Below, one piece after another: positions 30,701 through 33,302 of a DNA stretch of 36,954 bases. The DNA comes from an uncultured Eubacteriales bacterium (lineage in GTDB: Bacteria > Bacillota > Clostridia > Christensenellales > CAG-917): NCBI GenBank assembly GCA_900322215.1, contig ONYW01000013.1, forward strand, positions 32,600 to 69,553, read 5' to 3'. The number at the start of each line of letters is the position of its first letter. Positions within the stretch are counted from its first letter, which is position 1. Made by a program: the position numbers and the translations under genes. The notes under the pieces are model-generated. The model ran no database searches, was not told where the DNA came from, and saw nothing but the letters and a program-made list of their open reading frames with translations.

Positions 30701-31979
30701 AGAGGTCTTCGCTCAAATACTTCGTGAGGAGGTTTTCGATAAGGTTGCCGAAAGAGCCGACCACGTTGCCAATCGTGACCGTCTTTGTGATGGCGTTGAT
30801 GTTGATGTCCACTCTTGCGTCGAACGTGAGGATGGAGAATTCCTCGATATTTGCAAGACCTTGAGAATATTTTTCGTTGACGATCGCCTTGACGTCCAAA
30901 TCGGGAGCGCCGGCAAAAGTCGCTCTCGTAAAGCCGAGATTTATGCCGATTTCGTTTTGGAACAAACCGTATTTCGCAATAACTTCGTCCCTGCCGAAAG
31001 AGTTGAGGTTGAAGTCGATATCCGCGTCGATACCCGAAAGTTTGTCGTCGATAATATCCGCTTGGAGGTAGAGCGCCATACCGCTAAGTGCGCTGATCTT
31101 TCTAAGGTCGATATTGAGGACTTTCTCTACAAGTACGAAAATATCTTCGGGGATTAAGCTTTGAACAAGCGGCAAAAGACTTGCGATGAGTGAAAGATCG
31201 CAAGGGATTTGAAGTGCTTTATGCCCTTCGCCATAATCTACGAGACGGCTCTTGTTCGCACCGAAGAGGAAGTTGACGATGAGGTCTTCGAGAGAGACAT
31301 TGACGGCGTCGATTCCCGCAAATTGCTTGAGAAGAGCGCCGATGTTCATACCGAAGATCTTGTCCCAAAGGAGGTCGGAAATGCCGATCCTGTCAACGAT
31401 GTTGTTGAGTCTCGACATGAGAGCGGTAAGGTCGATATCGCTCGTCTTCACCGCATGCGCGCCTTTGGAGAGTCCGCCGAGGTCGATGACTATCTGTTCT
31501 TCGACATAATAGAGACTGAGCACGGGGCCGGTGGCGTCTTGAATCACTTCGACGGTGCCGTCCGGCAAAACGTTTGTCGTCGCTCTCGTCAGTTCGATGA
31601 GAAGTTTCGACGAATCGCCCTGCGTCCTGTCGTATTGAGTGTCGATACTGCCTGCGATACGGAGAACGTATTGAGCGTTGTATGTATCCTTGGCAAAACC
31701 GAAGTCAAGCGACGTGTCAAAGTTGAGCCACCTTGCGTCCTTGCCTTGAGCAGACGCGTTGAGTGCCGCCGCTTTGAGCATATCCCACGCTTCTTGCGAA
31801 CCGATGTTCGTCGAATTCTCTTCGACGTTATCACTCGGGTCGACAGGTTGAACCGGGTTGTCTATGATAGACCCGTTGCCGCTTCCTGAATGGTTGGAAG
31901 GGTTACATGCCGCAAGACCGACGACCATAATGACCACCAGTACGAGTAGCAAGATAATTGGCAATTTTTGCTTTTTCAT
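6459..31979 (-). CDS. Giant repetitive lipoprotein (8,506 residues)
   Basis: One uninterrupted frame of 25.5 kb encodes a protein of roughly 0.9 MDa. The start at 31979 has GGAGGAG just before the ATG and gives a signal peptide beginning MKKQKLPIILLL. This ends in the lipobox LAAC with Cys25 as the lipidated residue; a Ser/Gly/Asn-rich spacer follows to about residue 50. Residues ~50-6,250 hold about 15 diverged modules (described separately). Residues ~6,400-8,506 are about 13 Ig-like repeats. There is no second transmembrane segment, LPxTG motif, catalytic domain or recognisable toxin domain. It should be anchored by its N-terminus on the outer face of the membrane and extend into or beyond the wall. 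A consensus promoter and a hairpin leader precede it. The function is unknown. Surface adhesin, envelope spacer and lipid-handling protein are the candidates. Confidence 0.9.
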   Translation of the reverse strand: MKKQKLPIILLLVLVVIMVVGLAACNPSNHSGSGNGSIIDNPVQPVDPSDNVEENSTNIGSQEAWDMLKAAALNASAQGKDARWLNFDTSLDFGFAKDTYNAQYVLRIAGSIDTQYDRTQGDSSKLLIELTRATTNVLPDGTVEVIQDATGPVLSLYYVEEQIVIDLGGLSKGAHAVKTSDIDLTALMSRLNNIVDRIGISDLLWDKIFGMNIGALLKQFAGIDAVNVSLEDLIVNFLFGANKSRLVDYGEGHKALQIPCDLSLIASLLPLVQSLIPEDIFVLVEKVLNIDLRKISALSGMALYLQADIIDDKLSGIDADIDFNLNSFGRDEVIAKYGLFQNEIGINLGFTRATFAGAPDLDVKAIVNEKYSQGLANIEEFSILTFDARVDININAITKTVTIGNVVGSFGNLIENLLTKYLSEDLYNSLLPLFAKEINFNKGTFSLSFVLQGTINTRDNAKTQIVAELRSEDGTTALSIYYIGSKNAIYIDASGIFTGVPNENSIAGGDFVGAKLKVENINLNSIVDGLFDKVGTLIVDTINNLSIFQNTSEALQSAIADNEIIIPHNGISSADDEQKVDTLTLINMIIDCIDISMDGDIFNITEVKVGITQAVIDAILSLVLTGDNAGIKVPLTNIDLAFANQGVTKPKTLSLNIGFGVEEPLVSLDLAGQMQFGTILDKETFTTKINNVVYKDNEYLPILEDGTLDITKFNISLSTGLTLDLQTLEGALGEVNIELGKLGIADDFLEGMVANVLLTLGNIQGGLKVNLDASIDLSTGLTLDTLLNSQIRLTVNKATDGEQLVYICLSDGYIYIDLSVLFIGVQKVKIKLSDIMGLIGGEAESSDALSAEDGGGLLGIDLGNIDIMAIIAGALGKITVTDGFIEIGLAAGLIDNLLSMIGLNGIDIKFASDDANGGIRLAVPDSLDLKDLQFEIWLAVGSNMDFTISLDGFKGGLVDVDLAPEEPEDFTNVLDAPYVSVDLALGFDFDGDEGKSDFILGNNGEEVVVPFTFNDRMTFNYKMRVAADLDLKPVIDYLFGAESINTYDNVSELLIELSGSKFGQNEEVLLGIYYTGGTLYIDGEHFGITKVSTDIDLYALILNLLMKDVNVKVNDVAYSAADALASADEETQTAAKQAILFKVLTFIMSDSVKVEVTRGITEAIFRVFGIDTNNAIAYLNFAWDNLEEHNNRMFEFTGAIYNENAQYIGAATIYVGDDVNVSIVNSLNGLKIKRTIYDKDGNVILENDVPKVFSVSEYVLADSVHGGFDEITLFNESKDIVIPSIFAELKGTISLGAVAGNDEWSVGEWITNFLNAEDNPALYSFIGELLLQYNIPTDVARDFGFRIALKARLNPDVPVNLTANTVFNELAVDNPAYTEVYKLVKAEYKLLTAEERETYDGVKYVKEYLPDGIPLEELKNVAGLEGDVKVYVKVGENFIKVDPTKVEAGTTMYVAKSLLDIGYILSHSDLAIELYNTAIENVDAMTTQAERNKATVLVVRLIAGENGTSTLYLDLKDDFHMAIDNLNLSSLIDSLLSLVGNNQKKEATTSGLLDNIDLPSILDTLKGALGGIIYSIDADQQGFKLSFAQSLVVMLVNMLTGKQIPADKFVAIDPETSYFEFFWKYALNLSLGIDPVKFAINLSSLKLEIGGNESVLPSTFNKSNYMTVDKLDQLSLNMALDLDFTLKHQEEEIRLEKYIDVLIADLGLKLGIEFPKENDITYGLGLSFGANLALNNPESTEIVIELLNTITDEIIAGFYIKGSDTYVDMGKLSEQAIFVRNTDISDRICNLIVGLMGRIGEDAEAVTSAEEDAEEQFEIALNIANGKLGLLVTENVIIGLIAALAGNSEVTNGKSITDIISEFGLDLALEADMSLDPIEINVDLDSNLLALAVRITDIGIATGSKSVTAGAISKKLKSAIDRKDYIGFDGDSTGNDRYSHYYPTDNGNFKYVEGEGYVELEDGETYTGQKYSYNADEFYKNNNGEYINHFAEQADNHVITVNLALIVDYSACATYELVSEETLVNYSADERYSKNAHDGRFVKDPNGHYVRSGFSYDELIEQLLKLPALSSVLATALPVVRFGGENFVSAETDGSLTVGTLLNHLGLSVFLDSAIDDGFLIEIGIRVDLEKLGLFDPNTGDLREITEIEITGTSVLDALELKVEMDFDYEQNKPANEHAKVGIYFADGELFMDLSGIGSEKIKIEVQPIFDLLGLDLSTFKLSVGGLVDTVKDALASADEEAQEPGFIDRLTANFQDVSGLMQIINSVITRIRLQAEKWAKSPMLYKVKDFSIFFASNLVNDLLSLIMGDDVFFESSVLDDTQSGIFIDFDDDSFAETYAPDMWSLRLLFALANKEDVNAPDGAEDKTYKVDIKLGLNLGLKFESIQTSESLVPMGDRLDFISLDEYIDNILNTVNGVFDSVYEEETDLAENKFYYTFTEDANGDYIFKNKTFRPIMQDETVASDVSRYTRGYAMKEGEQVFAIEFVQNDNGEYQFDKDKDAYIAYAGAGVNNRYSAEKGELLAEGTKVYTRTDLDSYADQNISLSVSGLLHFNTTGAESYNLGSLVGNLLGDMLIELQTMSEFNSGIGFKLAVNLDLASINLAGLIDKSGAHGSILDSDFNKIELALELIAIDERNNFKKIDGKDKVLGGIYLHNGSLYLDATGIVGVAENYSRIDNFMDLVSIVLEKGKGLIDTVKNLFNGDKQEAQTAADTEQDVLRDAIIAIVYSDTALQIQITRSVIALLLSSIFPDLGSIEEVFDKFDISLGVQHGEEVYSKIEDIEDDDFRALFDTDEYKNDRYSYFAEENYDTIDNVNGEYAEVDIRGIRYLPITIYRLYHKVGEDYIVNENNKFLVAEEGEPEIENAIKYNGSYYKVMSLRVRKSGYVKDTAGEYYRSIKYYSRLDEFFVGLNIEIGAMELGFEVGGLSFGFGAGQTLLPDYIRDGKAHTYIDEHGEEHLYDALDPESIARTEDLSTNPFYDTIIKVAFSIDLDFSITESTFDFGTILHNILGDIGGIVFEAPNTAKHYSSAKFRLDFSLMLDMYDVTNSELTAELFAVTETGYESKWLGLYYLNNSLYIDGEDFLNLPKLAISGLNIKDILYEILGQDILIDWDEVGMTSAEALTADENGIDFSNKELAVAFLISKNNLAIGIGDKMFDYIIGLISDLTNIDLESIIYTAIDGNLAINLNTADGIDLEAAVGLTITGDRYNYLGSNTNSSIAAAVKSDLEQQEKDRKFKYYVFETSANGYYISADNGQYFRAITPTDSVTEKYARYEVYLDGGNLMKKQVLDLDVNGKPVYGTGIALDSDDIIYTYVGGDAVNKAFVADGGKYDIDLKLVLGIRNLDVQFINSRNYALTEEDFEEYTSLNDLDRVSLTETIEIDASLKTKTADADNDIDLAEVIEYFLPGLSADEIIALISAKSDSGKDVNRKFWLTLTVDIQLAALMNSVRTRMDFGTEGDLSAVTYVNMLIDGIKGLLDGGISLDKVLDIVLDIASYISISAVITTQNGEESEPHTIFGIYLVGGTYELMTDNEFLVEDDDYVAPEFRYDHYYENSKGSYIHNGTDYVYNTDPNYAGTRYAYDSSYCYKNELGKYKRDNGGIYIDLSYFNLPSIVINSKSMRALVANLPNLISSFTSSDAAVADEEESSGGLSLPLVDDTVSGYLKMFIYAIRMTSSYIAVMLQPDYINSILKLIGGEDFSFQFDSDKFVNKPELKIYADNHRYAYLSTEDLLAEVVETKNAYDTETDPAIKPELKIEWDKAIAEVEQLLNSTRYRFTVEEISDVNGGMYWKDEDGAYILKTDMTASTRKAYDKAVLAGEKKYYNISIIDTYVKVGGNYVNYLNATTAQLRSVERNAELYNLYGVSFPQLYIADGAETKSIEEYGIDKVYSVKVLDKRNPLIGLQLYLWNYELAVNIYMPKFGADEFKYVTGAEALLSGVEAPIAARYTTQEQELMTAADREEDKLYQWKEDYYTSGTFDSAKYDANPRYYEYKNDYYVIDGTSLCTKDSSNKYNPVGTVVDYMAGIAATGDEHKEYFISIPGEGYFKVQRAFVYRLTKYDLDGKRLLTVEEAQSAEYQDPSSYFVRDVQESIVKVPDFKSAEYADYAYDEYIDTDDIFYVALKLSGRIAIEGGKMYFEYDNYQDLYNTSHATDIFKDASADITNDEWAILSSISFKYFHGDYVQVYDRDEVQELRKSGALYVWANSALGEDYNGVNEPLNEVLSGILGTMNGYFQVKEDTKMEIFFEIKLNMSFEINFTPSFNVIVRDLDLAIDAWGRQQDLKTNPATTPVEDYEFLTEEERKNSTAKRYYGSLTHVLGIYYSNDHDTGNAGLYIDLSWLLGNGGKMYVDLSAYSVEDVINGLVGNLLAGTASDALAAEETVYQDPDDAALYISIFTNALALELSTNFLKVVVAELAPDAENILEMLPNAKIYLKQTLNPYDLTLGLLLYNEKGTVPMLDVKLQIYGLNGDALSSSIEFGREEDFRARQNQNDPSYIFYYANYYNDQTGGAYAKNGVDKGYVNVEEYEQEHGTYNGAFERFSLSEKAFVPVQASARYAYGSTHQPQYNGFLYDADGNVMFGSRLYRDIVSTRTFHDYTGPLYIVNASENGRLEYVTKLQLIGFTAEFREATELEIEENDPRIIIIDGVKSIPTEASLQYVEETDAPDELKSGTPLTLRGMTCYPVDFDGDGFTDKNEADRIAPSIPVYKAVQDFTDYTKVGALNVGDVINSLTSGAGLDVKSLLAGFDTFETIELNANMDLGLKLKDVINWSRIMTEFIGDSNIAETVYFLATSLNNDNTSFESTIGLDIALHLYINVGNLLASFTSEEGFNLVSALKGTKVYAEILYNTNFHGEDKAHARLWIEVTDDEYDAEGNLVKEGGKLNGYIDMKEIGEIVGLGDYFSYGLVEDVDIENLISRLSGLLGGLTSASTEALAAEDEEITSTGVLPANIWNIINAIIGRLLIADDFITIGLDQNLMNGVIELLVGSGNEDLMDIIALLPHLRTTNDRNTSGITVNFYGTAPTIDLNFGWVVGKEYNLSVADYNAKYGADGTEVKPGYGENITASQEGIYFAGGNVVVSTEEYALKTFAYPEWAGDSYKFAGLDEQEEPVFEIAADGKYLKLGDFNLGMSMYGLTADINKPFSYGTAHETMMTKDGVDISDEFVKFEDAHFAIDLSIGVDIYGSGQAGDANIIDLSEILDLVLGLVAPNSAISGSTLRLNIVNELGYSDRDFVTLNIKAYIANNKFNLTEEGDKFTLNAAIELILNRAEADGGKKVLLGAYIQNDNAYLDLSEVLGSTAKISITNLGINKLVAEALSGLVQATDASEALTAGASEIAEIEDTMMDLPYVLLRVNPRRLLLQINADVINAVYKKIMAIRGKEQKNLIPDIGDLMLKATTTDTYLSVQHASFDKASYDAAGGKYYLYNASARRYEETTYSDSADCFWYDKNGGTHLSLNLRFSDGFYACLSIPRLKLTKSDPGCIPADFDASTYAEAITSDASKGGLVGGGELEVKLDTIGLQLGLSITMTSENHKKGAGDGLYEKSIFGWLENTLGTLLSGVGPVGAYSKIGANETYSGKRYKQVFTEDPAGCYTATGTRLTEAQMGNTTLTKYAMSYVEDEEGEYKFTTAEFNFTFTSTPIEIFIDLKANINLPAILKYGISGILFSDLALDIEMGEPINSTFAKIYYLGSSRLKQDSNHKELGYQITEVETGIYSDAIFLDLTGMGLGKIKFQGLAGLLGATPGGLVAEAATAADAVSAADEAATAESLFLEIALENGRTSVTFDKSLLGFAIGLLNLDLPFDLPDLQSVELSLISDGGNLNEVNLNALLDTVGTAANIKIKPIELGFGSGFLDEESLANEVNSGYAGVTYSKTSGLFSLIQNVLDNLNPGLFLHIDKRIWSAISGTSKSDVVAHNEVTEVQLTLNRQYKEIDKNGTNKGYMLAVDLKAKHPKTTSNYGSSMSNPYWAALYIGSNNLYISDLNIADSGSGIMGWVVDLVVNALTPLGLEDDPSFIDSLFPLTKGDDGDDATWSYPPYSSGTTTTTTETIDGIKHTVKEGNKTTVSYSYPLNLENLVKSVSLDLFNNNNYYPYYSGMGAVANANRFVSAHIELNKDPFNELLLMVYTLVLNMFREQIDELDGETDNGDLPYFADVSSAKTIDTTVTNILDGLNTRYKQYKAGTGSVQKMVAYMEPYVRGISFTLEKYVLQIIAMPMIKDMLGAIQGLAGYGIISFFVGDVIQNMSALINTLLPIPFASGTINPNINLYIDLQPNPSNYGLNSSYTMLPGVQAIEIMINCKKNGAGTGMLYNKAPSASYGAQPTGTTSSITDSWDSWFLRIDPLGTVDTSVKKGMLAFDESAQIAELSSQVEAPTSIIIDDPARRTGRLVGGAGSDFELRDSSFFNAGLFPQFVDVRYVSSTELHSYYTQSGDYTGMARGTMIVWDAASVDLTPQPIDTDEPQRLAGYVYGYALNTVVYAIPVYVTNGKAVTDIKAYEYNAATSKWDAKKITVDFNEDTSKTFGNKLPDLVQLTFNEGGKRVFATVTPGAALMAAGITAANYNSKNPTESIAYTAALVLDENGEPVKVKKANAQGVEVEYMLVDSNKLPTGKLYPTGTITWNTGDYKYDWKGAVDGSGKLTVGYSYQWGLAPTCEGSVEIQTVNYEIATIAKFGFANGETIKSLANLDALGMTAEQSDLVNYIESIKTVSGTTTSGTKINNMSVRWDLTALKKAIEALGKDKEGNVNFYKGLDVNVTAYVGGDVFKVVTYENAGSGSSGLLGGLLGGGSSSSSAGFVGSGSTEYADADHIAQAYTVRVHVKPYVYDSLKTALVFDPYSSASISGDSFAISQLIFKGEDRETVSKSVDSSMISISAPYYYVSGDYINAYANGLKDSDITYSGYRGARLYAELTIGTAYSGKQVVYVPITINALKQQPTTINIAHEDVFNPEWYAKYDVIGGVSFGGGMVHEMVPDWTTLKYFKEQNAKTRLEASDIYRGGTFYAQVQARVLDGAGNAIACPKDSNGNDIPQTITLKLVVEQQTITGVKFFYDPSLNGADIYSTKDGEALVTTLGDKLLNKDYYTGTVYAQTHAVNNTVYGIDPLNYVVNPDDYFKIGKWGDAVNGTAVLVELADGESYVAYLQDVRVLIRDMIEGEQTTLTGHIGGQEVAIPVHTPNYTLTTVTALSADSTLEISGQNVPATALTLTFDELKAWRLPASATFATVSGQLNGVATEITWTNTSAPTLEELNANRSGNESYVERTYHFFDGTKFETEDYTARIYVTNYDMSVDRIVLNGLETEYKPFKEFRYPTTATVTYSTGSAEQVSVVWDNDSLPTDEEIRAGEFVRNAYVGGDMKAAGWKSEVRFTVLDQFDFRTAEGFRTNNRDVSFVLTTDKFFEGLPREGKVLVDEEEVPVTYFWNVTYGKDGYSGDVILTVSNEYLTVDVPVNLTIEGTSISGFVKEEGEYLTIDTYGEEGTFFTSGTMTSLVNANGDVVEVLGRYELPSDFYTSASKYFGKVRDITVTFSYNGGKDETLTETLVEKVYILDRTAKYVKESDFRTVFIDPFLENNIDRLIAANEAGLHITTFKDNTETNEFAVTIDWSGVATLLKNQESNYLFTTTATYVRADGIKVVQNVTIPVTIANRTIYDTDFDPEDEADSDWEYLYTDGSKSATITDTYRTLSGEFFEIVFTKKAGQYPTQFIFENQFAYRAVDGLPRQINFTFGNEDGERISYALTYENIPDYGDISASSTTRRTIKLNVWSGDPENDPLMGGDDEDRFIVRTLEVELVIRPNALNLNNTTLAYEDETTTNRYIYNFNPYADEEDSVFGGQFADTITYYVGGQFIKYSKWLEKGEAGDATYAEWMRIHAIYYALGEYNDDPSAEEYATEDFKLYSADGHMAYEYDWENNQFVLKDGESGTHYVKPYRYSPVQGTKMYDRDDNGDYVFVYVTEQTLNATWDHTGVAYGYRGGTVYTSVTVRTADDDPNRSELTLNVPIRIMNAKASSISFTSTQLSGDAGKFYKSADNNFWIDPFNTDVKGKFFEKRFTGERYALTDDGKYVEDENGLYKIVGENAYELLSHDELGYRYFPTSAVITLSDGTMKEVNIDWDFSGVSVNYAGGSFTAVAVINGSGEYDYARADGTINEVGEQKVRMNVIVDNCSVDSIVTNLVNNTDRPGYIKSSTYVNPYNYVTPTMPNTLNGNNKTYTTGTPTTGQGKLEWSFSTFRPNYQGGITNVTAILKGEDGVAQKLDIPFKVQKMELNKIASTGYTTNVSNSNAATSYTINPYMGSTLNLPTSYTATFNVYYPNVTDGKVSYNSTPNVTNYQKTFSYVIVTLPTALTWKVEASGITSEGNGKEATIQFSNQERITVKLAVVDTTAITAAQATSAVGTISGTAATLPTKATINSKSVPIAWAGTATVYAANGSTPVATYNVTLSSNGSTVAVPSVAGRKIVYKLKAYVGVVVDKNGNIVTTVKDANGVEVPAAQQVTTTTYTVTRNA
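13230..31830 (-). repeat. About 15 tandem LppX/LolA-like beta modules inside the giant lipoprotein
   Basis: Each module contains a beta-hairpin motif close to GIYYxxGxLYIDLSxxGxxKI. It is preceded by a pattern like LDxVSLxxxIxID and followed by a helix, usually an acidic linker, then a second half with long alternating strands (LxLxLxF). The motif falls near residues 161, 491, 812, 1079, 1514, 1764, 2191, 2657, 3079, 3606, 4336, 4891, 5292, 5727 and 5984, a mean spacing of about 415. The clearest examples are GIYYTGGTLYIDGE (near 28,745), GLYYLNNSLYIDGE (near 22,745) and GIYFADGELFMDLSG (near 25,410). The motif resembles the YxxxGxxYxxLxG strands of single-domain lipoproteins such as LppX/LprG, which hold lipid in a half-barrel. 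That family link is inference from pattern only. Modules are too diverged to show long DNA repeats. Confidence 0.75.
13240..14260 (-). other. AT-rich island within the giant gene (module 15)
   Basis: By hand count, sample lines here are about 30-45% G+C, against about 53% in a line sampled near 28,700. Codons shift to A/T-ending forms. The frame is uninterrupted, and the stretch covers residues ~5,907-6,247, the last and least typical beta module before the Ig-like array. A different history for this segment, such as recombination or transfer, is plausible. Confidence 0.6.
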
Positions 31980-31994
31980 AATCTCCTCCATGCT

Positions 31995-32019
31995 CATACG
32001 CACGTATAATGCGCGTATG
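31995..32019 (-). promoter_or_regulatory. Leader hairpin or operator dyad before the giant gene
   Basis: CATACGCAC (31995-32003) and GCGCGTATG (32011-32019) form a 9-bp stem with one G-U pair in the transcript and a 7-base AT loop. It lies between the predicted transcription start and the ribosome binding site, a few bases before GGAGGAG. It could control translation initiation or mRNA stability. As DNA it could instead be a repressor site just downstream of the promoter. Confidence 0.55.
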
Positions 32020-32040
32020 TGCAGATTATTACACACAATA

Positions 32041-32068
32041 ATTATATCACGCCTGTATCAAAAGTCAA
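32041..32068 (-). promoter_or_regulatory. Strong sigma-A promoter of the giant lipoprotein gene
   Basis: On the minus strand TTGACT (32063-32068) is followed by a 16-base spacer and a consensus TATAAT (32041-32046). TGA immediately before it gives an extended -10 (TGn). Transcription should start near 32034, leaving a leader of about 55 bases. This is the best promoter match in the window. Confidence 0.8.
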
Positions 32069-32177
32069 TACCCAATATAATATTCCGCCTCTCCGCAAGA
32101 TATGGTGTATTCACCGCAAATTGCCACTACGTATTGCGCATTTTCCACCTTTAACAGCAATAGGCTCAATCGGTTTC

Positions 32178-32214
32178 AAAAAAATTTTTTAATTTTTTCC
32201 AAAAATATTTTTTG
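32178..32214. other. A/T-tract region between divergent promoters
   Basis: Runs of A and T (A7, T6, T6, A5, T6) make an AT-rich, probably curved stretch between the two divergent promoters. It may act as an UP-element-like or bending region. There is no gene in 32069-32236. Confidence 0.35.
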
Positions 32215-32236
32215 CCCGTTCTCTCACAAGATTACG

Positions 32237-32266
32237 TTGACTAATCCGCCCCTTTCATGCTACACT
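32237..32266 (+). promoter_or_regulatory. Promoter placing transcription start at the acyltransferase ATG
   Basis: TTGACT (32237-32242), an 18-base spacer and TACACT (32261-32266). The ATG at 32273 lies seven bases after the -10 box, where transcription would normally start, and no ribosome binding site is present. This suggests a leaderless mRNA. Confidence 0.5.
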
Positions 32267-32272
32267 CGTTTT

Positions 32273-33247
32273 ATGGAACAAGAAGAGCAAATCTCCCGCG
32301 AAGAATCCGCTGAAATCGCGCAAAATACCGCGTTAGATAGCAAAAATCAGCAGGTTCAGGAGGAGAAACAAAAACCAAAAAAAGAACGCAAGCCCCGCGT
32401 GTGGGAAATCGACTTTCTCCGCGGTTTTTGCGTTTGCCTTATGGTGCTCGACCACCTCACTATGCTGGTGGCGGGCTTTTTTGCGCCGATGTGGTACGGC
32501 TATGACATGGCTCTTTGGGACGGATTTTCAAAGTTTTGCGACCTGTGGTTTTACAACAGTCTCGCAAGGCGGGTGATCCACCCCATCGTCCTCTTTGTCT
32601 TCTTCGCGATATCGGGAATATCCTGTTCTTTCTCCCGCTCGAATTTGAAGCGCGGAGGGCTGCTTGCCGCCGTCGCGATGCTTTACACCCTCGTCACCTA
32701 CGGCGCGCAAACGCTCGTCTTCGAGGACACGGAAGTGCTGCATACAGGCAGCGTGTTCGTCTCCTTCGGAGTGCTTCATTTCCTCGCGTTTTGCATACTT
32801 CTGTATGCAATTATCCTGCTTGCGACAAGCAAACTCAAACGTCAAAAGTGGGTAGTTGCGGGCATCAGCGGTGCGATAATCGTAGTGGTCGTTTGCCTGT
32901 ATTTCTTCTACACTCCGCCCGCGAACACTCCGAAATTCTTCGGCATCGTCTTCCCGCCGAAGGACATTCACGGCAATCTTACGGCATTCTATTCGCAAGG
33001 CGAAATCTCACCCGGCGACTTGTTCAGCATTATTCCTTATTCAGCATTCTTCTTCGCAGGCACTTTGCTTGCCCCTCTCATATACCCGACGCGCCGTTCG
33101 CTGTTGCCGAAGCTGGGCGGAAAATGGCACACCCCGTTCACATTCGTCGGACGATACGCTCTCTATTTTTACCTCGGGCACATCCTCGTCCTCGCAGGGA
33201 TTTTAGAACTCGTCACGCTTGTCTTGACAGGCAGTTTCGGCATGTAA
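32273..33247 (+). CDS. HGSNAT-like (DUF1624) multi-pass membrane acyltransferase
   Basis: A 324-residue protein. A charged Glu/Gln/Lys-rich cytosolic tail (1-40) precedes the family signature RVWEIDFLRGFCVCLMVLDH (42-61), which matches the start of the heparan-alpha-glucosaminide N-acetyltransferase catalytic domain. About seven hydrophobic segments follow (roughly 47-70, 101-120, 127-147, 162-184, 193-213, 251-271, 289-317). His61, His169 and His303 (LGH) are candidate functional histidines. In eukaryotes this fold transfers acetyl groups across a membrane to a sugar; the bacterial substrate is unknown, with a cell-envelope glycan as the likely target. It is a single-gene unit diverging from the giant lipoprotein gene. 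It has no Shine-Dalgarno sequence, and a promoter ends just before the ATG. A bidirectional terminator follows immediately. Confidence 0.83.
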   Translation: MEQEEQISREESAEIAQNTALDSKNQQVQEEKQKPKKERKPRVWEIDFLRGFCVCLMVLDHLTMLVAGFFAPMWYGYDMALWDGFSKFCDLWFYNSLARRVIHPIVLFVFFAISGISCSFSRSNLKRGGLLAAVAMLYTLVTYGAQTLVFEDTEVLHTGSVFVSFGVLHFLAFCILLYAIILLATSKLKRQKWVVAGISGAIIVVVVCLYFFYTPPANTPKFFGIVFPPKDIHGNLTAFYSQGEISPGDLFSIIPYSAFFFAGTLLAPLIYPTRRSLLPKLGGKWHTPFTFVGRYALYFYLGHILVLAGILELVTLVLTGSFGM

Positions 33248-33249
33248 AA

Positions 33250-33286
33250 AGCCACATGATATCCGTGTGGCTCTTTTTGTTTTTTT
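33250..33286. terminator. Bidirectional terminator between convergent genes
   Basis: AGCCACA (33250-33256) pairs with TGTGGCT (33266-33272). T-rich sequence follows on the plus strand (CTTTTTGTTTTTTT) and TTTTT follows on the minus strand. It therefore serves both the acyltransferase gene and the convergent PH-domain gene. Confidence 0.85.
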
Positions 33287-33302
33287 CGGCATTCTAACCG
33301 CT

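Noticed and set aside
31980-32036. Earlier in-frame start codons for the giant protein (19 more residues)
   Set aside because: They lie in the leader hairpin or near the transcription start. The ATG at 31979 has the ribosome binding site and gives a proper signal peptide.
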